From Inia geoffrensis (Eukaryota; Chordata; Mammalia; Artiodactyla; Iniidae): 64,000 nucleotides of DNA. The first letter of the stretch is position 1. Each line of letters opens with the position of its first letter. Positions 8,031 to 20,837 of this stretch are shown piece by piece. The stretch covers positions 55,673,590 to 55,737,589 of the forward strand of contig CM070908.1 in assembly GCA_036417435.1 (NCBI GenBank), given 5' to 3'. The notes beneath the pieces are model-generated. The model was given only the letters and a program-made list of their open reading frames with translations. It was not told the origin of the DNA and searched no databases. The translations under genes were made by a program, and so were the position numbers.

Positions 8031-10567
8031 TAGGGGGTCGGGGGGAGCATTGCTGAGCGAGCCATCTGCCCTCCTTGACTCTGCCGTCTCAGTGACACCA
8101 GCCTGCTGGGCGCATCTGCAAGGCCTGGTCCTCCCTGGGTCCTTTTAGGGCCCAGCTCTAATGGGCACTGGAGGAGCCCTTGGGGGCCAGGTGTATCCCT
8201 TCCCGGAGAGTCGGCACTGTGCTGCAGCACCTGGTCTGATTTCAGCACATTTTGGCCCCGTCACCCACTTCTGTTATCTTTTTTGCTCTTTTCCTTTGTG
8301 CCCCTGCCTCTCTTGGAGACCTGTTGTCCCCCTCTCTCATGTGCCCTGCTTACTGTCACTTTAGTGAGCTGGCCTGAGGCTTGGACAGTTTTGAAGGGCC
8401 AAGGAATCTGGCTTGTTTTGTTCTGGTGACTGAAGCTTCCTGTTACACGCCGGGCAAATACCTGGACCCAGGTCAGGAGCAGCCCACCAGGACACGCCCC
8501 TCCCCTCTCCATGCCTGGCCTTTGACTTTGACAGAGTCAGATTTCCTTCCATGTGTTATTACTCTTGTGCCAGTCGGGTGAGGTGTGCAGCCCGACGGAG
8601 CAGTGGCGTGGGGGTGGGGAGAACACCCCGTTGCCTCTCCCCAAGCAGGAACGGCTGAGCAAGCCCACCAGGAAAATGCAAGAAACCGCCAGAGGCACCC
8701 TGAGATTGGGGATTTGTCAACCCATTTGCACTTTCATAGACCATAAACACTGTGTGTCTGTGGACTTGTTTTCTTTTACGTAAAATTAGAAATCAGACTC
8801 CCCCAGGCATTTTCCTGTGCCTTACAAATGGGCTATAAAAACCTCTGCAGAAGGATGCTCCAGGTGAATCTTCATGTCTCTCTAGGGCCCAAGTGGGCAG
8901 CACCTTGGTTGGTCTGGCCTTCCTGCCGCTGGGGCTGTTAGTTCTTGGGGCCCTGGCCTGCTGGCTCTGGGCTGGGCATGTCCCCTCAGGGACGTTTTGG
9001 TTGGAGGCATCAAGGAGATTTGATGCCTCTGCTTCTCTCCCGCTGTGGATTGAGTGCTTTGTGTGATGCTTTACCAGAGAGACTCCACAGCTCTTGAGAG
9101 GAGAGGGGTGGTGGAAAGCAAGGAAATATTTGTCAAGGCTTCAGCCTTCCTGCTGCTCCCCACCTGGTTCCAGGAGCAGGCACTTACCCAGCTTCCTCTT
9201 TTCCTCTAGCTGCTAGGCTTCTAAAGTGGAGTCAGTTATCCAAAATCCAAACCACGTACAAATGCTCAAGGATGGTGCTTGTTCTATTCAACTCGTTTAC
9301 ATTGCTCTCCAGGATGACCTTTTATTATCTTTAACTGTTTATTTTGTTTGTTTTCTAGTGCCAGGTTGGTTTTGGTAACTGATGAGAGGAATTCCTCACC
9401 TGCTGCTCTGGGATGGGGTGGCTAGCTAGTAGATGCTTCTTGTTGAAGCTTTAAAATCCTACTCAATTTAGTTTTTCACTTTAAAAGCTGGAAATAATTC
9501 TGGATAACTGTAGTGTGGCAATAAACTTTAGAACCAAGCTTTGGAATAGCTTCTTCAGATTCATAAACCACTGAACAGGTTTAGCAATGTTTCTTGCTTA
9601 AGCATGTTGATATATTTAGATAGGCACAATGTATTTTATTTTTATTTCTTTTTAACTGCCAGTTTTAACTTTTAATAAAATATGGTATTTATAAGGTGCC
9701 TTCCATTTGGTATACACAGTAGATGAGATATAGCTTAAGATCTCAGGACTGTAATTTAAAAAAACCAATTTATTGGAGACAAAACAGGCACAATGTATTT
9801 TATATCATTTGAGTTTTGGGTAAATACTAAATCCTTTTGGTTTTTATTATGGGGCCTGGAATGTTGTAAGTTTTTGTGATAGGAAAGAAATGCTTGGTTT
9901 TAAAAGTTTACTGTTATCATTTGTTCTTAAAATAGGAATAACTGCCTTTTGGGTTTGATTTGGGGGTTAAATGAGATGAGGTATGTTAAGGACTCTGCCT
10001 GGTTCACCAGTGTGTCACTATCCCATAAACCTTTCTTTAGGTTTAGGTTTGCAGAGAAAGTAGTAAGCATGGGCTTGGGCGGGCGTGGGGGCAGTTGGCA
10101 CGAGTTGAATTACTTTTTGACACTTTGCCTCGTGGTGGTGCACCACTCAGAGATAACTCTCCCTGTCAGAAGTGTGGCCTGTCACCGAAGATGTTTTTTG
10201 TAATCATGTTTGACTTGACTGATAGTATAAAGATGCAGAGACAGTTTTCCCTGAGTTTAGCTCAGCCTGCTTTGCTATCTGGAAATTTATTCTTACAAAT
10301 CAATATGAAAAAGTCAAACAATGCAGTAGAAAAGTGGTCAAGGGATATCAACAAGAAAAATCATAGAAGAGGAAATTTGAATGTCCAGTAAGTGTATGAA
10401 ATGACACTTCCTGTGAAATTTTTTCATGCATCAGCTAGGTTAAATATTTAAATGACTGACAACATTCAAAGTAAACAAAAGTTTTGGGAAAGGAATACTT
10501 TTGTAGTCTTTTGTGAGAGAATAGAATACAGACTTTTTAGAGAGTAATTTAGTACTGACTCATTTAG
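8031..10567. other. Promoter-proximal intron, no clear transposons
   Basis: Some 2.5 kb in which I recognise no L1, SINE, MIR or LTR, in contrast with the rest of the intron. The first kilobase is GC-rich; 9300-9950 is A/T-rich with AATAAA-type words. No coding pattern. A plausible home for intronic regulatory elements, but no specific site can be supported. Confidence 0.5.
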
Positions 10568-10912
10568 GAACACATTTGGCTGCAAGTAACAGAAAACCAG
10601 ACCTAACCTGATAGGAGTTTATTCTTGTCACATAGCAAGCAGTCTGGAGGTAACTGCCGGCTGGCTTTGGTTCAGCAACTCATTAGTATCAGGGCTGACC
10701 TCACTGTGATTCCCTTGACTTTCCTACATGTTGTAACATGGCTGCCACCCCTCCAAACACCACAGCCACCTTCAGGGCAGGAAAAAGGGACAGTGCCAGT
10801 CATGTCCAGCCCTTTTTACTCGGAAAGCAGAAACACTCCTAGGGACGGCCCAGCAAACTTTTGCTGATGTGTAATTGGCCAGAACTGGTCATGTAGTCAG
10901 TGGAGCCTTTGT
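10568..10912 (+). repeat. Ancient medium-reiteration repeat, copy 1 (family not named)
   Basis: Aligns by eye with 51800-52215 in the same orientation. Shared, in order: GCTGCAAGTAACAGAAAAC, GAGTTTATT, a GGAGG..AACTGCC block, AACATGGCTGCC against GAGATGGCTGC, GGGCAGGAA against GAGGCAGGAA, and CTGATGTGTAATTGGCCAGA against CTGATGTCTCATTGGCCGGA. The family is widespread in placental mammals to my knowledge, but I cannot name it reliably. Confidence 0.65.
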
Positions 10913-11039
10913 TTTGGAGGTGGGAGAGGAGAAGATGATTGGCAATAGGTGGGAACAGGTGTTGGTTCAGCCAGTCAACAATTTTGGCCACACCTGCAAA
11001 GCCCCGGTCTACTTCTGGACTTCTCTCCTAGAGAAATAG

Positions 11040-11489
11040 CCTCATATGTGGTCTAAGAAACAGCACAAGGGTTTTCAACAATGGCTACATTGCTTGCAAT
11101 AGCAAAAATTGGAAACATCCTAAGTGTCAAAGGATTAGACTATGGTACATCAGTTCCATAGAACACTGCAAGGTACTTGAAAAGAATGAGTAAACATAGA
11201 TCTAAACATACCGACGTGCAAATTTCCAAGACATTTTGAAGCAGGGAGAAAAATCAATTTGAAGAACAGTATAAACATTGTGATCCTGTCTCTATTTAAA
11301 AGAAAAATCAGACACACACATAAAACTGTACATATGTCTAGAAATGCACAAAAAATAATCTGAAAAAAATCTGAAGGAAATACTTCAAACAGACAATACT
11401 TCCCTGGGGAAAAGACTGGGATGGGAAGCGAGGGAACTTTGCCTTTTTGTTTAAATATTAATGAAAATGTACTTGTGCTTTACAGAAGA
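11040..11489 (+). mobile_element. Old L1 (L1ME-like) 3' end, sense
   Basis: Segments such as GCAATAGCAAAAATTGGAAAC, GACTATGGTACATC and the 'AGAAAAATC...GAAATGCAC' block are typical of the ORF2-end and 3' UTR of old mammalian L1s. It continues for a short distance beyond the SINE at 11490-11702; from about 11720 to 11964 nothing else is recognised. Confidence 0.7.
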
Positions 11490-11702
11490 TTTTTTTTTTT
11501 TTTTTTTTTTCTGTACGTGAGCCTCTCACTGTTGTGGCCTCCCCCATTGCAGAGCACAGGCTCCAGACGTGCAGGCTCAGCGGCCATAGCTCACGGGCCC
11601 AGCCGCTCTGCGGCATGTGGGATCTTCCCAGACCGGGGCACGAACCCGTGTCCCCTGCATCGGCAGGCAGACTCTCAACCACGGCGCCACCAGGGAAGCC
11701 CC
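11490..11702 (-). repeat. CHR-2 SINE (CD-type), antisense
   Basis: A T-run (reverse poly-A) is followed by the reverse complement of the SINE, ending CACCAGGGAAGCCCC. Near-matching flanks (AGAAGATTTT and GGAAGAATTTT) look like its target duplication. Confidence 0.92.
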
Positions 11703-12045
11703 TGGAAGAATTTTTTTAACTAAAAAACAAAGAAAAGAAATTTTTGTAAGCTAATACATGTCGCTTGATGGGATTTCTCTAGGCAAGTTTGTTTTGGCAG
11801 AATTTTGGCCTAAAATGCTAGGTATATTTCCCCCAAATGTTTGCAACATGTAAGCTTAACTCAGAAACCTGTAACATTTGGGCTGCTAACAAAATTATAG
11901 CAAGGAGAAGATTCTTGGAAGAATAGTTATTTCAGATGCTGGAACACATTTGAAGTAGATTCAGTTTCATTAGCTTTTTAATAATAAACTTTTTATTTGG
12001 AGATAACTGTGCATTTACATCCAGTTGTAAGAAATCACACAGAGA

Positions 12046-12250
12046 GCTTCCCTGGTGGCTCAGTGGTTGGAAGTCTGCCTTCCGACGCAGGGGACATGGG
12101 TTCGTGCCCCGCTCTGGGAAGATCCCACATGCCGCGGAGCAGCTGGGCCTGTGAGCCATGGTCGCTGAGCCTTTGTGTCCAGAGCCTGTGCTCTGCAACG
12201 GGAGAGGCCACAACAGTGAGAGGCCTGCATACTGCAAAAAAAAAAAAAAA
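12046..12250 (+). repeat. CHR-2 SINE (CD-type), sense
   Basis: Typical CHR-2 with a poly-A tail, inserted in the L1M 3' UTR. The 17-base target duplication AAGAAATCACAYAGAGA lies at 12029-12045 and 12251-12267 with one mismatch. Confidence 0.95.
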
Positions 12251-12508
12251 AAGAAATCACATAGAGATCTCCTGACCTTCCCCTGCCCCACCCCACCACC
12301 TGGTTCCTGCCTATATTAGCATCTTGCAAAACCTTAGTACAAAATCACTGGTGTAGTCAGGATACAGAAAAATTCCATCACCTGGAAGATCCCTCATGGG
12401 GCCATTTTATAACCACACCTACTTCTCTCCCATCCTCACCCCTTCTCAGCCCATTGGCAACCACTAGTCTGTTCTTCATTTCTGAAATTTTCTCACCTTA
12501 TATAAATG

Positions 12509-12885
12509 TATAGGGGCTTCCCTGGTGGCGCAGTGGTTAAGAATCCACCTGCCAATGCAGGGGACACAGGTTCGAGCCCTGGCCCGGGAAGATCCCACAT
12601 GCCGCAGAGCAGCAAAGCCCATGCGCCACAACTACTGAGCCTGTGCTCTGGAGCCTGCGAACCACAACTACCGAGCTTGCGAGCCACAGCTACTGAAGCC
12701 TGTGCGCCTAGAGCCCATGTTCCACAACAAGAGAAGCCACTGCAATGAGAAGCCCACGCACCTCAAGGAAGAGTAGTCCCCGCTCGATGCAACTAGACAA
12801 AGCCCACGTGCAGCAATGAAAACCCAATGCAGCCAAAAATAAATAAATAAATAAAATTTAAAAAAATAAATAAAATAAATAAATG
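12509..12885 (+). repeat. CHR-1 SINE, long form, sense
   Basis: Core starts GGGGCTTCCCTGGTGGCGCAG at 12513; B box GGTTCGAGCCC. The repetitive CCACAACTACTGAGCC-type body and the AAATAAATAAATAA tail mark CHR-1. Target duplication TATATAAATG at 12499-12508 and 12886-12895. Confidence 0.93.
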
Positions 12886-15834
12886 TATATAAATGGAGTC
12901 AAACAATATGTGCTCTTTTGGAATTGACTTTTTTCATTCAGCATAATTCTCTGGATTTTCAGCTAGGTTGCTGCTTGTATCAATATTTTATTCTTCTTTA
13001 TTGCTGAGTAGTTTTCCATGACATGGATATACTACAGTTTGTTTAACCATTTACTCTTTGAAGAACAACTGATAATTTCTGGGTTTGGGCTATTACAAAT
13101 AAGGCTGCTTTAATCATTAATGGACAGGTTTTTGGGTAGACATAAGTCTTCGTTTCTCCAGCATAAATACCCAGGCACGCAATTGCTGGGTCATAATGGT
13201 AGTTGCATATTTACTTTTTAAAGAAACTGCCAAACTGTTTTCCAGATTAAATGTATCAGTTTACAGTGTCACCAGTAATGTGTGAATGATCCAATGTGGA
13301 GCACCACATCCTCACCGGCATTTGATGTCACTTTTTTATATTAGCCATTCTGATGAGCACGTAGTAGTATCTCATTGTGGTTTTATTTACATTTCCCTGA
13401 TGGCTAATGATGTTGAACGTCTTTTCATGTGCTCTTTTCCTTCTGTATATTTTCTCTGATGGGGTGTCCCTTCGTGTCTTTTGTCTGTGCTCTAACTGGA
13501 TTTTTTTTTTTTTACTGTTGAGTTTTGAGAATTCTTTTCATATTCTAGATATTAGTCTTTTGTCAGATATGTGGTTTGCAAATATTTTCTCCTTATCATT
13601 AGCTTGTATTTTCATCCTAACACAGACTTTTGCAGAACAAAAGTTTTAAATTTTGATAAGGTACAATATATCAGTTTTTCCTTCTATTGATTGTGCTTTT
13701 GAGGTCAACTCTAAGAACTCTTTATCTAGCACTAGATCCCAAATATTTTCTCATATGCTTTTCCTAAAAGTTTTGTAGTTTTACATCTAATACCATTATC
13801 TATTCTGATTTAATTTTTATAAGGTGCTTGACTTAGATTCACTTTTTGTCTCTGGCTGTCAAATTACTTTAGCCACATTTGTTGGAAAGGCTTTCCTTCT
13901 GCTTTTGCGCTTCATTTCCATCTCTGTCAAAAACCAGTACATCATATTTGTGTAGATCTCTTTCTGAGTTTTTTATTTTGTTCCACGGATTTATGTGTCT
14001 ATCCGTCTGCCTGTATCACAATCTTGATTACTGTAGCTATATATTGTCTTGAGATAGGGTAGCCTGATTCCTCCAAATTTTGTTCTTTTTCAAAATTGTT
14101 TTAGCTGTTCTAGTTCCTTTGTCTTTCTCTATATTTCCTACAATAATCTTGTCTATATCTACTAAAAAAAAACTTGCTGAGATTTGGTAGGAATTGAATT
14201 AAACCTGTGTGTCAGTTTGGGGAGAATTGACATCTTTACTATGTTGAGTCTTCCAGTTCATGACCACGGTATGTCTTTTCATTTATTTAGATATTCTTTG
14301 ATTCTTTCATCAGGGTTAAATAGTTTTCAGCGTACAGGTCCTATTAATGTTTTTGTTAGATATGCATCTCAGTGTTTCTCTTTTTTTAAGTTATTTTATT
14401 ATATTTTTAATTTTGGTGTTCATGTGTTCAGTGCTAGTGTATAGGAATACAATTGATTTTGTATGTTTTCCTTGTATCCTGTGATTGCTTATCTCACTTA
14501 TTAGTTATAAGAGGCTCTGTATACTTCTTGGGACTTTTAACATAGACAAACATGTCATCACATAAGAACACTTGTATTCAATTCTGATTTGTATGCCTTC
14601 TATTTCTTTTTCTTGCTTTATTGCACTGACGAGAACTTAGAGAAATATGATGAATAAGAGTGTGAGAAAGTACATCCTTGCCTTGTTTCCCATGGGAAAC
14701 CATTTCAGCCTTTTACCATTAAGTATATTGTCAGCTGTTGTCTTTTTGTATGTCTTTATCAGGTTGAGGAAGTTCTCCTGTATCCCAGTGTTTCTGGGAG
14801 TTTCAGAAATGGATGTTGAATTTTGTCGTATGCTTTTTCTGCATCAGTTGATATGATCATATGAGTTTTCATTTTTAGTCTGTTAATATGATAGATTACA
14901 CTGATGGATTTTGACATATCAAACCAGCTTGCATGCCTAGAAAAAACCTCATGGCTGTATATATAGTTCTTTTTATATATTAGTGAATTCTAATTGCTCA
15001 TATTGCTAATATTAGCAATATTTCTGTTGCTAATATTTGAGGATTTTTACATCTGTATTCATGAGTGATATTGGTGTATAGTTTTCCTTTTGGGCATGGT
15101 CTTTATCTGGTTTGGTATCAGCTTTGTAAAATAAATTGGGAAGTATTCTTTCTTCTTTTTTCTGGAAGAGATTGTGTAGCACTGGTGTTCATTCTTCAGT
15201 GAAATTAGCTGTGCCTGGAGATTTCTTCTGAGGGGGTTTTTTAAATTACAAATTCAATTTCTTTAATAGTTACAGAGCTATTCACATTATCTCTTTCATA
15301 CTGGGTAAGTTGTGTCACTTTTGTTTTTAGAGATTTAATCCATTTCATCAAAGTTGTCAAATTTGTATGTAGAGTTGTTCATACTATTATTCCCTCGTTA
15401 CCTGTCTGATGCTTGCAGGGTCTGAAGTGATAGCCGCTGTTTCTCATATCCCCTGTTCCGTTCGTAGTATTGGTAATTTGTGTCTTCCATGTTATTTTTT
15501 GGTCAGGCTTGATAGAGGTTTCTCAATTTTCTTGATCTTTAGAAAGAACCAGCTTTGTGTTTCATTCATTTTTCTCTACTGCTTTATGTTTTCAACTTAA
15601 TTGATATCTGTTCTTTTCCTTTAAAAAAATTTTTTTTAATTTAATTTTTTTTATACAGCAGGTTCTTATTAGTCATCAATTTTATACACATCAATGTATA
15701 CATGTCAATCCCAACCTCCCAATTCATCCCCCCCCACCCCCCCCACCGCTTTCCCAACTTGGTGTCCATACGTTTGTTCGCTACATCTGTGTCTCAATTT
15801 CTGCCCTGCAAACTGGTTCATCTGTACCATTTTT

Positions 15835-18800
15835 CTAGGTTCCACATATATGCGTTAATATATGATATTTGTTTTTCTCTTTCTGACTTACTTCACTCTG
15901 TATGACAGCCTCTAGATCCATGCACGTCTCTACAAATGACCCAATTTCGTTCCTTTTTATGGCTGAGTAATATTCCATTGTATATGTGTACCACATCTTC
16001 TTTATCCATTCATCTTTCGATGGGCATTTAGTTGCTTCCATGTCCTGGCTATTGTAAATAGGGCTGCAATGAACATTGGGGTGCACGTTTCTTTTTGAAT
16101 TATGGTTTTCTCTGGCTATATGCCCAGTAGTGGGATTGCTGGGTCATATGGTAATTCTATTTTTAGTTCTTTAAGGAACCTCCATACTGTTCTCCATAGT
16201 GGTGGTATCAGTTTACATTCCCACCAACAGTGCAAGAGGGCTCCCTTTTCTCCACACACTCTCCAGCATTTTGTTGTTTATAGATTTTCTGATGATTCCC
16301 ATTCTAACTGGTATGAGGTGATACCTCATTATACTTTTGATTTGCATTTCTCTAATAATTAGTGATGCTGAGCAGCTTTTCGTGTGCTTCTTGGCCATCT
16401 GTATGTCTTCTTTGGAGAAATGTCTATTTAGGTCTTCTGCCCATTTTTGAATTGGTTTTTTTGTTTTTTTAATATTGAGCTGTTTATATATTTTGGAGAT
16501 TAATCCTTTGTCTGTTGATTCATTTGCAAATATTTTCTTCCATTCTGAGAGTTGTCTTTTTGTCTTGTTTATGGTTTCCTTTGCTGTGCAAAAGCTTTGA
16601 AGTTTCATTAGGTCCCATTTGTTTATTTTTGTTTTTATTTCCATTACTTTAGGAGGTGGATCAAAAAAGATCTTGCTGTGATTTATGTCAAAGAGTGTTC
16701 TTCCTGTGTTTTCCTCTAAGAGTTTTATAGTGTGCAGTCTTACGTTTAGGTCTTGAATCCATTTTGAGTTTATTTTTGTGTATGGTGTTAGGGAGTGTTA
16801 TAATTTCATTCTTTTACAGGTATCTGTCCAGTTTTCCCAGCACCACTTATTGAAGAGACTGTCTTTTCTCCACTGTATATCCTTGCCTCCTTTGTCATAG
16901 AGTAATTGACCATATGTGCATGGGTTTATCTCTGGGCTTTCTATCTTGTTCCATTGATCAATCTGTTTCTATTTTTGTGCCAGTACCATATTGTCTTGAT
17001 TACTGTAGCTTTATGATATAGTCTGAAGTCAGGGAGTGTGATTCCTCCAACTCCGCTTTTTTCCCCCCAACACTGCTTTGGCTATTCGGGGTCTTTTGTG
17101 TCTCCATATATATTTAAAAATTTTTTGTTCTAGTTCTGTAAAAAATGCCATTGGTAATTTGATAGGGATCGCATTGAGCCTGTAGATTGCTTTGGTTAGT
17201 ACAGTCATTTTCACAACATTGATTCTTCCAGTCCAAGAACATGGTATATCTCTCCACCTGTTGGTATCTTTAATTTCTTTTATCAGTGTCTTATAGTTTT
17301 CTGCATACAGGTCTTTTGTCTCCCAAGGTAGGTCTATTCCTAGGTATTTTATTCTTTTTGTTGCAGTGGTAAATGGGAGTGTTTCCTTAATTTCTCTTTG
17401 AGAATTTTCATCATTTGTGTATAGGAATACAAAAGATTTCTGTGCATTAATTTTGTATCCTGCAACTTTACCAAATTAATTGATTAGCTCTAGTAGTTTT
17501 CTTGTGGCATCTTTAGGATTCTCTATGTATAGTATCATGTCATCTGCAAACAGTGACAGTTTTACTTCTTCTTTTCCAATTTGTATTCCTTTTATTTCTT
17601 TTTCTTCTCTGACTGCCGTTGCTAGGAATTCCAAAGCTATGTTGAATAATAGTGGCGAGAGTGGACATCCTTGTCTTGTTCCTGATCATAGAGGAAATGC
17701 TTTCAGTTTTTCACCATTGAGAATGATGTTTGCTGTGGGTTTGTCATATATGGCCTTTATTATGCTGAGGTAGTTTCCCTCTATGTCCGTTTTCTGGAGA
17801 GTTTTTATCATAAATGGGTGTTGAATTTTGTCAAAAGCCTCTTCTACATCTGTTGAGATGATCATATGGTTTTTCTCCTTCAGTTTGTTAATCTGGTGTA
17901 TCACATTGATTGATTTGCATATATTGAAGAATCCTTGCATCCCTGGAATAAACCCCACTTGATCATGGTGTATGATCCTTTTAATGTGTTGTTGGATTCT
18001 GTTTGCTAGTATTTTGTTGAGGATTTTTGCATCTATATTCATCAGTGAAATTGGTCTGTAATTTTCTTTTTTTGTAGTATCTTTGTCTGGTTTTGGTATC
18101 AGGGTGATGGTGGCCTCATAGAATGAGTTTGGGAGTGTTCCTTCCGCTGCAGTTTTTTGGAAGAGTTTGAGAAGGATGGGTGTTAGCTCTTCTCTAAATG
18201 TTTGATAGAATTCACCTGTGAAGCCATCTGGTCCTGGACTTTTGTTTGTTGGAAGATTTTTAATCACAGTTTCAATTTCATTACTTGTGATTGGTCTGTT
18301 CATATTTTCTATTTCTTCCTGATTCAGTCTTGGAAGGTTATACCTTTCTAAGAATTTGTCCATTTCTTCCAGGTTGTCCATTTTATTGGCATAGAGTTGC
18401 TTGTAGTAGTCTCTTAGGATGCTTTGTATTTCTGCAGTGTCTGTTGTAACTTCTTTTTCATTTCTAATTTTATTGATTTGAGTCCTCTCCCTCTTTTTCT
18501 TGATGAGTCTGGCTAACGGTTTATCAATTTTATTTTCTCAAAGAACCTGCTTTAAGTTTTATTGATCTTTGCTATTGTTTTCTTTGTTTCTATTTCATTT
18601 ATTTCTGCTCTGATCTTTATGATTTCTTTCCTTCTGCTAACTTTGGGTTTTGTTTGTTTTTCTTTCTCTCATTCCTTTAGGTGTAAGTTTAGATAGTGTA
18701 TTTGAGATTTTTCTTGTTTCTTGAGGTAGGCTTGTGTAGCTATAAACTTCCCTCTTAGAACTGCTTTTGCTGCATTCCATAGATTTTGGATCATTATGTT

Positions 18801-19635
18801 TTCATTGTCATTTGTCTCTAGGTATTTTTTGATTTCATCTTTGATTTCTTCAGTGATCTCTTGGTTATTTAGTAACGTATTGTTTAGCCTCCATGTGTTT
18901 GTGTTTTTTCCTTTTTTTTTCGCTGTAATTCATTTCTAATCTCATAGCATTGTGGTCAGAAAAGATGCTTGATATGATTTCAATTTTGTTAAATTTACTG
19001 AGGCTTGATTTGTGACCCAAGATGTGATCTATCCTGGAGAAAGTTCTGTGTGCACTTGAGAAGAAAGTGTAATCTGCTGTTTTTGGATGAAATGTCCTAT
19101 AAATATCAATTAAATCTATCTGGTCTATTGTACCATTTAAAGCTTGTGTTTCCTTAATTTTCTCTTTGGATGATCTGTTCATTGGTGTAAGTGAGGTGTT
19201 AAAGTCCCCCACTGTTATTGTGTTACTGTTGATTTTCTCTTCTATAGCTGTTAGCAGTTGCCTTATGTATAGAGGTGCTCCTATGTTTGGTACATATATA
19301 CCTATAATTGTTATATCTTCTTCTTAGATTGATCCCTTGATCATTAAGTAGTGTCCTTCCTTGTCTCTTGTAACATTCTTCATTTTAAAGTCTATTTTAT
19401 CTGATTTGAGTATTGCTCCTCCAGCTTTCTTTTGATTTCCATTTGCATGGAATATCTTTTTCCATCCCCTCACTTTCAGTCTGTATGTGTCCCTAGGTCT
19501 GAAGTGGGTCTCCTGTAGACAGCATATATATGGGTCTTGTTTTTGTATCCACTCAGCAAGCCTGTGTCTTTTGGTTGGAGCATTTAATCCATTCACGTTT
19601 AAGGTAATTATCGACATGTATGTTCCTATTACCAT
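15835..19635 (-). pseudogene. L1 ORF2 remnant (endonuclease-reverse transcriptase)
   Basis: Amino-terminal endonuclease fragment at 19324-19635 with SIITLNVNGLNAPTKRHRL and CCLQETHF, and a second piece at 18865-19212 beginning MGDFNTSL. The reverse transcriptase piece is at 17686-18381, with [32 protein letters not shown] and the decayed [11 protein letters not shown]. The FADD catalytic box is encoded at 17539-17550, followed by MILYIEN. Carboxy-terminal fragments are at 16213-16644 and 15835-16086 (DEWIKKMWYTYTMEYYSAIK). Family ORF2 is about 1,275 residues; here it is broken into at least six frames by stops and frameshifts, so it is inactive. Confidence 0.93.
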
Positions 19636-19659
19636 TTTCTTAATTGTTTTGCGTTTGTT

Positions 19660-20837
19660 TTTGTAGGTCCTTTTCTCCTCTTGTGTTTCCCATTTAGAGA
19701 AGTTCCTTTAGCATTTGTTGTAGAGCTGGTTTGGTGGTGCTGAATTCTCTTAGCTCTTGCTTGTCTGTAAAGCTTTTGATTTCTCCATCGAATCTGAATG
19801 AGATCCTTACCAGGTAGAGTGATCTTGGTTGTAGGTTCTTCCCTTTCATCACTTTAAGTATATCATGCCACTCCCTTCTGGCTTGTAGAGTTTCTGCTGA
19901 GAAATCAGCTGTTAACCTTATGGGAGTTTCCTCTTATGTTATTTGTCATTTTTCCCTTGCTGTTTTCAATAATTTTTCTTTGTCTTTAATTTTTGCCAAT
20001 TTGATTACTATGTGTCTTGGCATGTTTCTCCTTGGGTTTATCCTGTATGGGACTCTCTGTGCTTCCTGGACTTGGGTGGCTATTTCCTTTCCCATGTTAG
20101 GGAAGTTTTTGACTATAATCTCTTCAAATATTTTCTCAGGTCCTTTCTCTCTCTCTTCTCCTTCTGGGACCCCTATAATACGAATGTTGTTGCGTTTAAT
20201 GTTGTCCCAGAGGTCTCTTAGGCTGTCTTCATTTCTTTTCATTCTTTTTTCTTTTGTTTTTGTTTTTGTTTTTTTTTGCGATACGCGGGCCTCTCACTGT
20301 TGTGGCCTCTCCCGTTGTGGAGCACAGGCTCCGGACGCGCAGGCTCAGCCGCCATGGCTCACGGGCCCAGCCGCTCCGCGGCATGTGGGATCTTCCCCGA
20401 CCAGGGCACGAACCCGTGTCCCCTGCATCGACAGGCGGACTCTTCAACCACTGCGCCACCAGGGAAGCCCTCTTTTTTCTTTATTCTGTTCCACAGCAGT
20501 GAATTCTACCATTCTGTCTTCCACGTCACTTATCCGTTCTTCTGCCTCAGTTATTCTGCTATTGATTCCTTCTAGTGTAGTTTTCATTTCAGTTATTGTA
20601 TTGCTCATCTGTTTGTTTGTTCTTTAATTCTTCTAGGTCTATGTTAAACATTTCTTGCATCTTCCCGATCTTTGCCTCCATTCTTTTTCTGAGGCCCTGG
20701 ATCATCTTCACTATCATTATTCTGAATTCTTTTTCTGGAAAGTTACCTATCTCCCCTTCATTTAGTTGTTCCTCTGGGGTTTTATCTTGTTCCTTCGTCT
20801 GCTATATAGCCCTCTGCCTTTCATCTTGTCTATCTTT
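19660..20837 (-). pseudogene. L1 ORF1 remnant (RNA-binding protein)
   Basis: The fragment at 19946-20242 includes NNIRIIGVPEGEEREKGPEKI and NPRRNMPRHIVIKLAKIKDKE, characteristic of the RNA-recognition part of L1 ORF1p. The upstream coding part is interrupted by the SINE at 20255-20470, and the amino end is lost at the 5' truncation. No intact frame remains. Confidence 0.88.
20255..20470 (-). repeat. CHR-2 SINE inside L1 ORF1, antisense
   Basis: Reverse-complement CHR-2 with a TTTTTGTTTTTG-type tail. Target duplication TCTTTTTTCTTT at 20243-20254 and 20471-20482 is perfect. It must be younger than the L1 it interrupts. Confidence 0.95.

Larger units (their letters stand above)
11965..15618 (-). 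mobile_element. Old L1M, antisense, 3' UTR through ORF2
   Basis: Continuous antisense L1 homology: 3' UTR first (11965-12900), then the TTGCTGAGTAGTTTTCCATG segment near 13000 (end of ORF2), then RT-region text (GGATTTTTACATCTGTATTC near 15045). No long frame remains. Two SINEs interrupt it (12046-12250, 12509-12885), and a younger L1 is inserted at 15619. The element resumes at about 20849. Confidence 0.85.
15619..20837 (-). mobile_element. Antisense L1, 5'-truncated, nested in older L1M
   Basis: 3' end near 15620; ORF2 from about 15835 to 19635 (reading right to left); ORF1 from about 19680 to the left-over 5' end at 20837. It is truncated in the amino-terminal, coiled-coil part of ORF1, so there is no 5' UTR promoter. 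Flanking duplication CTGTTCTTTTC at 15608-15618 and 20838-20848 confirms insertion into the older L1M, whose sequence resumes afterwards. A CHR-2 SINE sits inside at 20255-20470. Confidence 0.92.

Noticed and set aside
19324..19635. Possible functional endonuclease gene
   Set aside because: It is the amino-terminal fragment of a broken L1 ORF2; downstream frames are shifted and interrupted.
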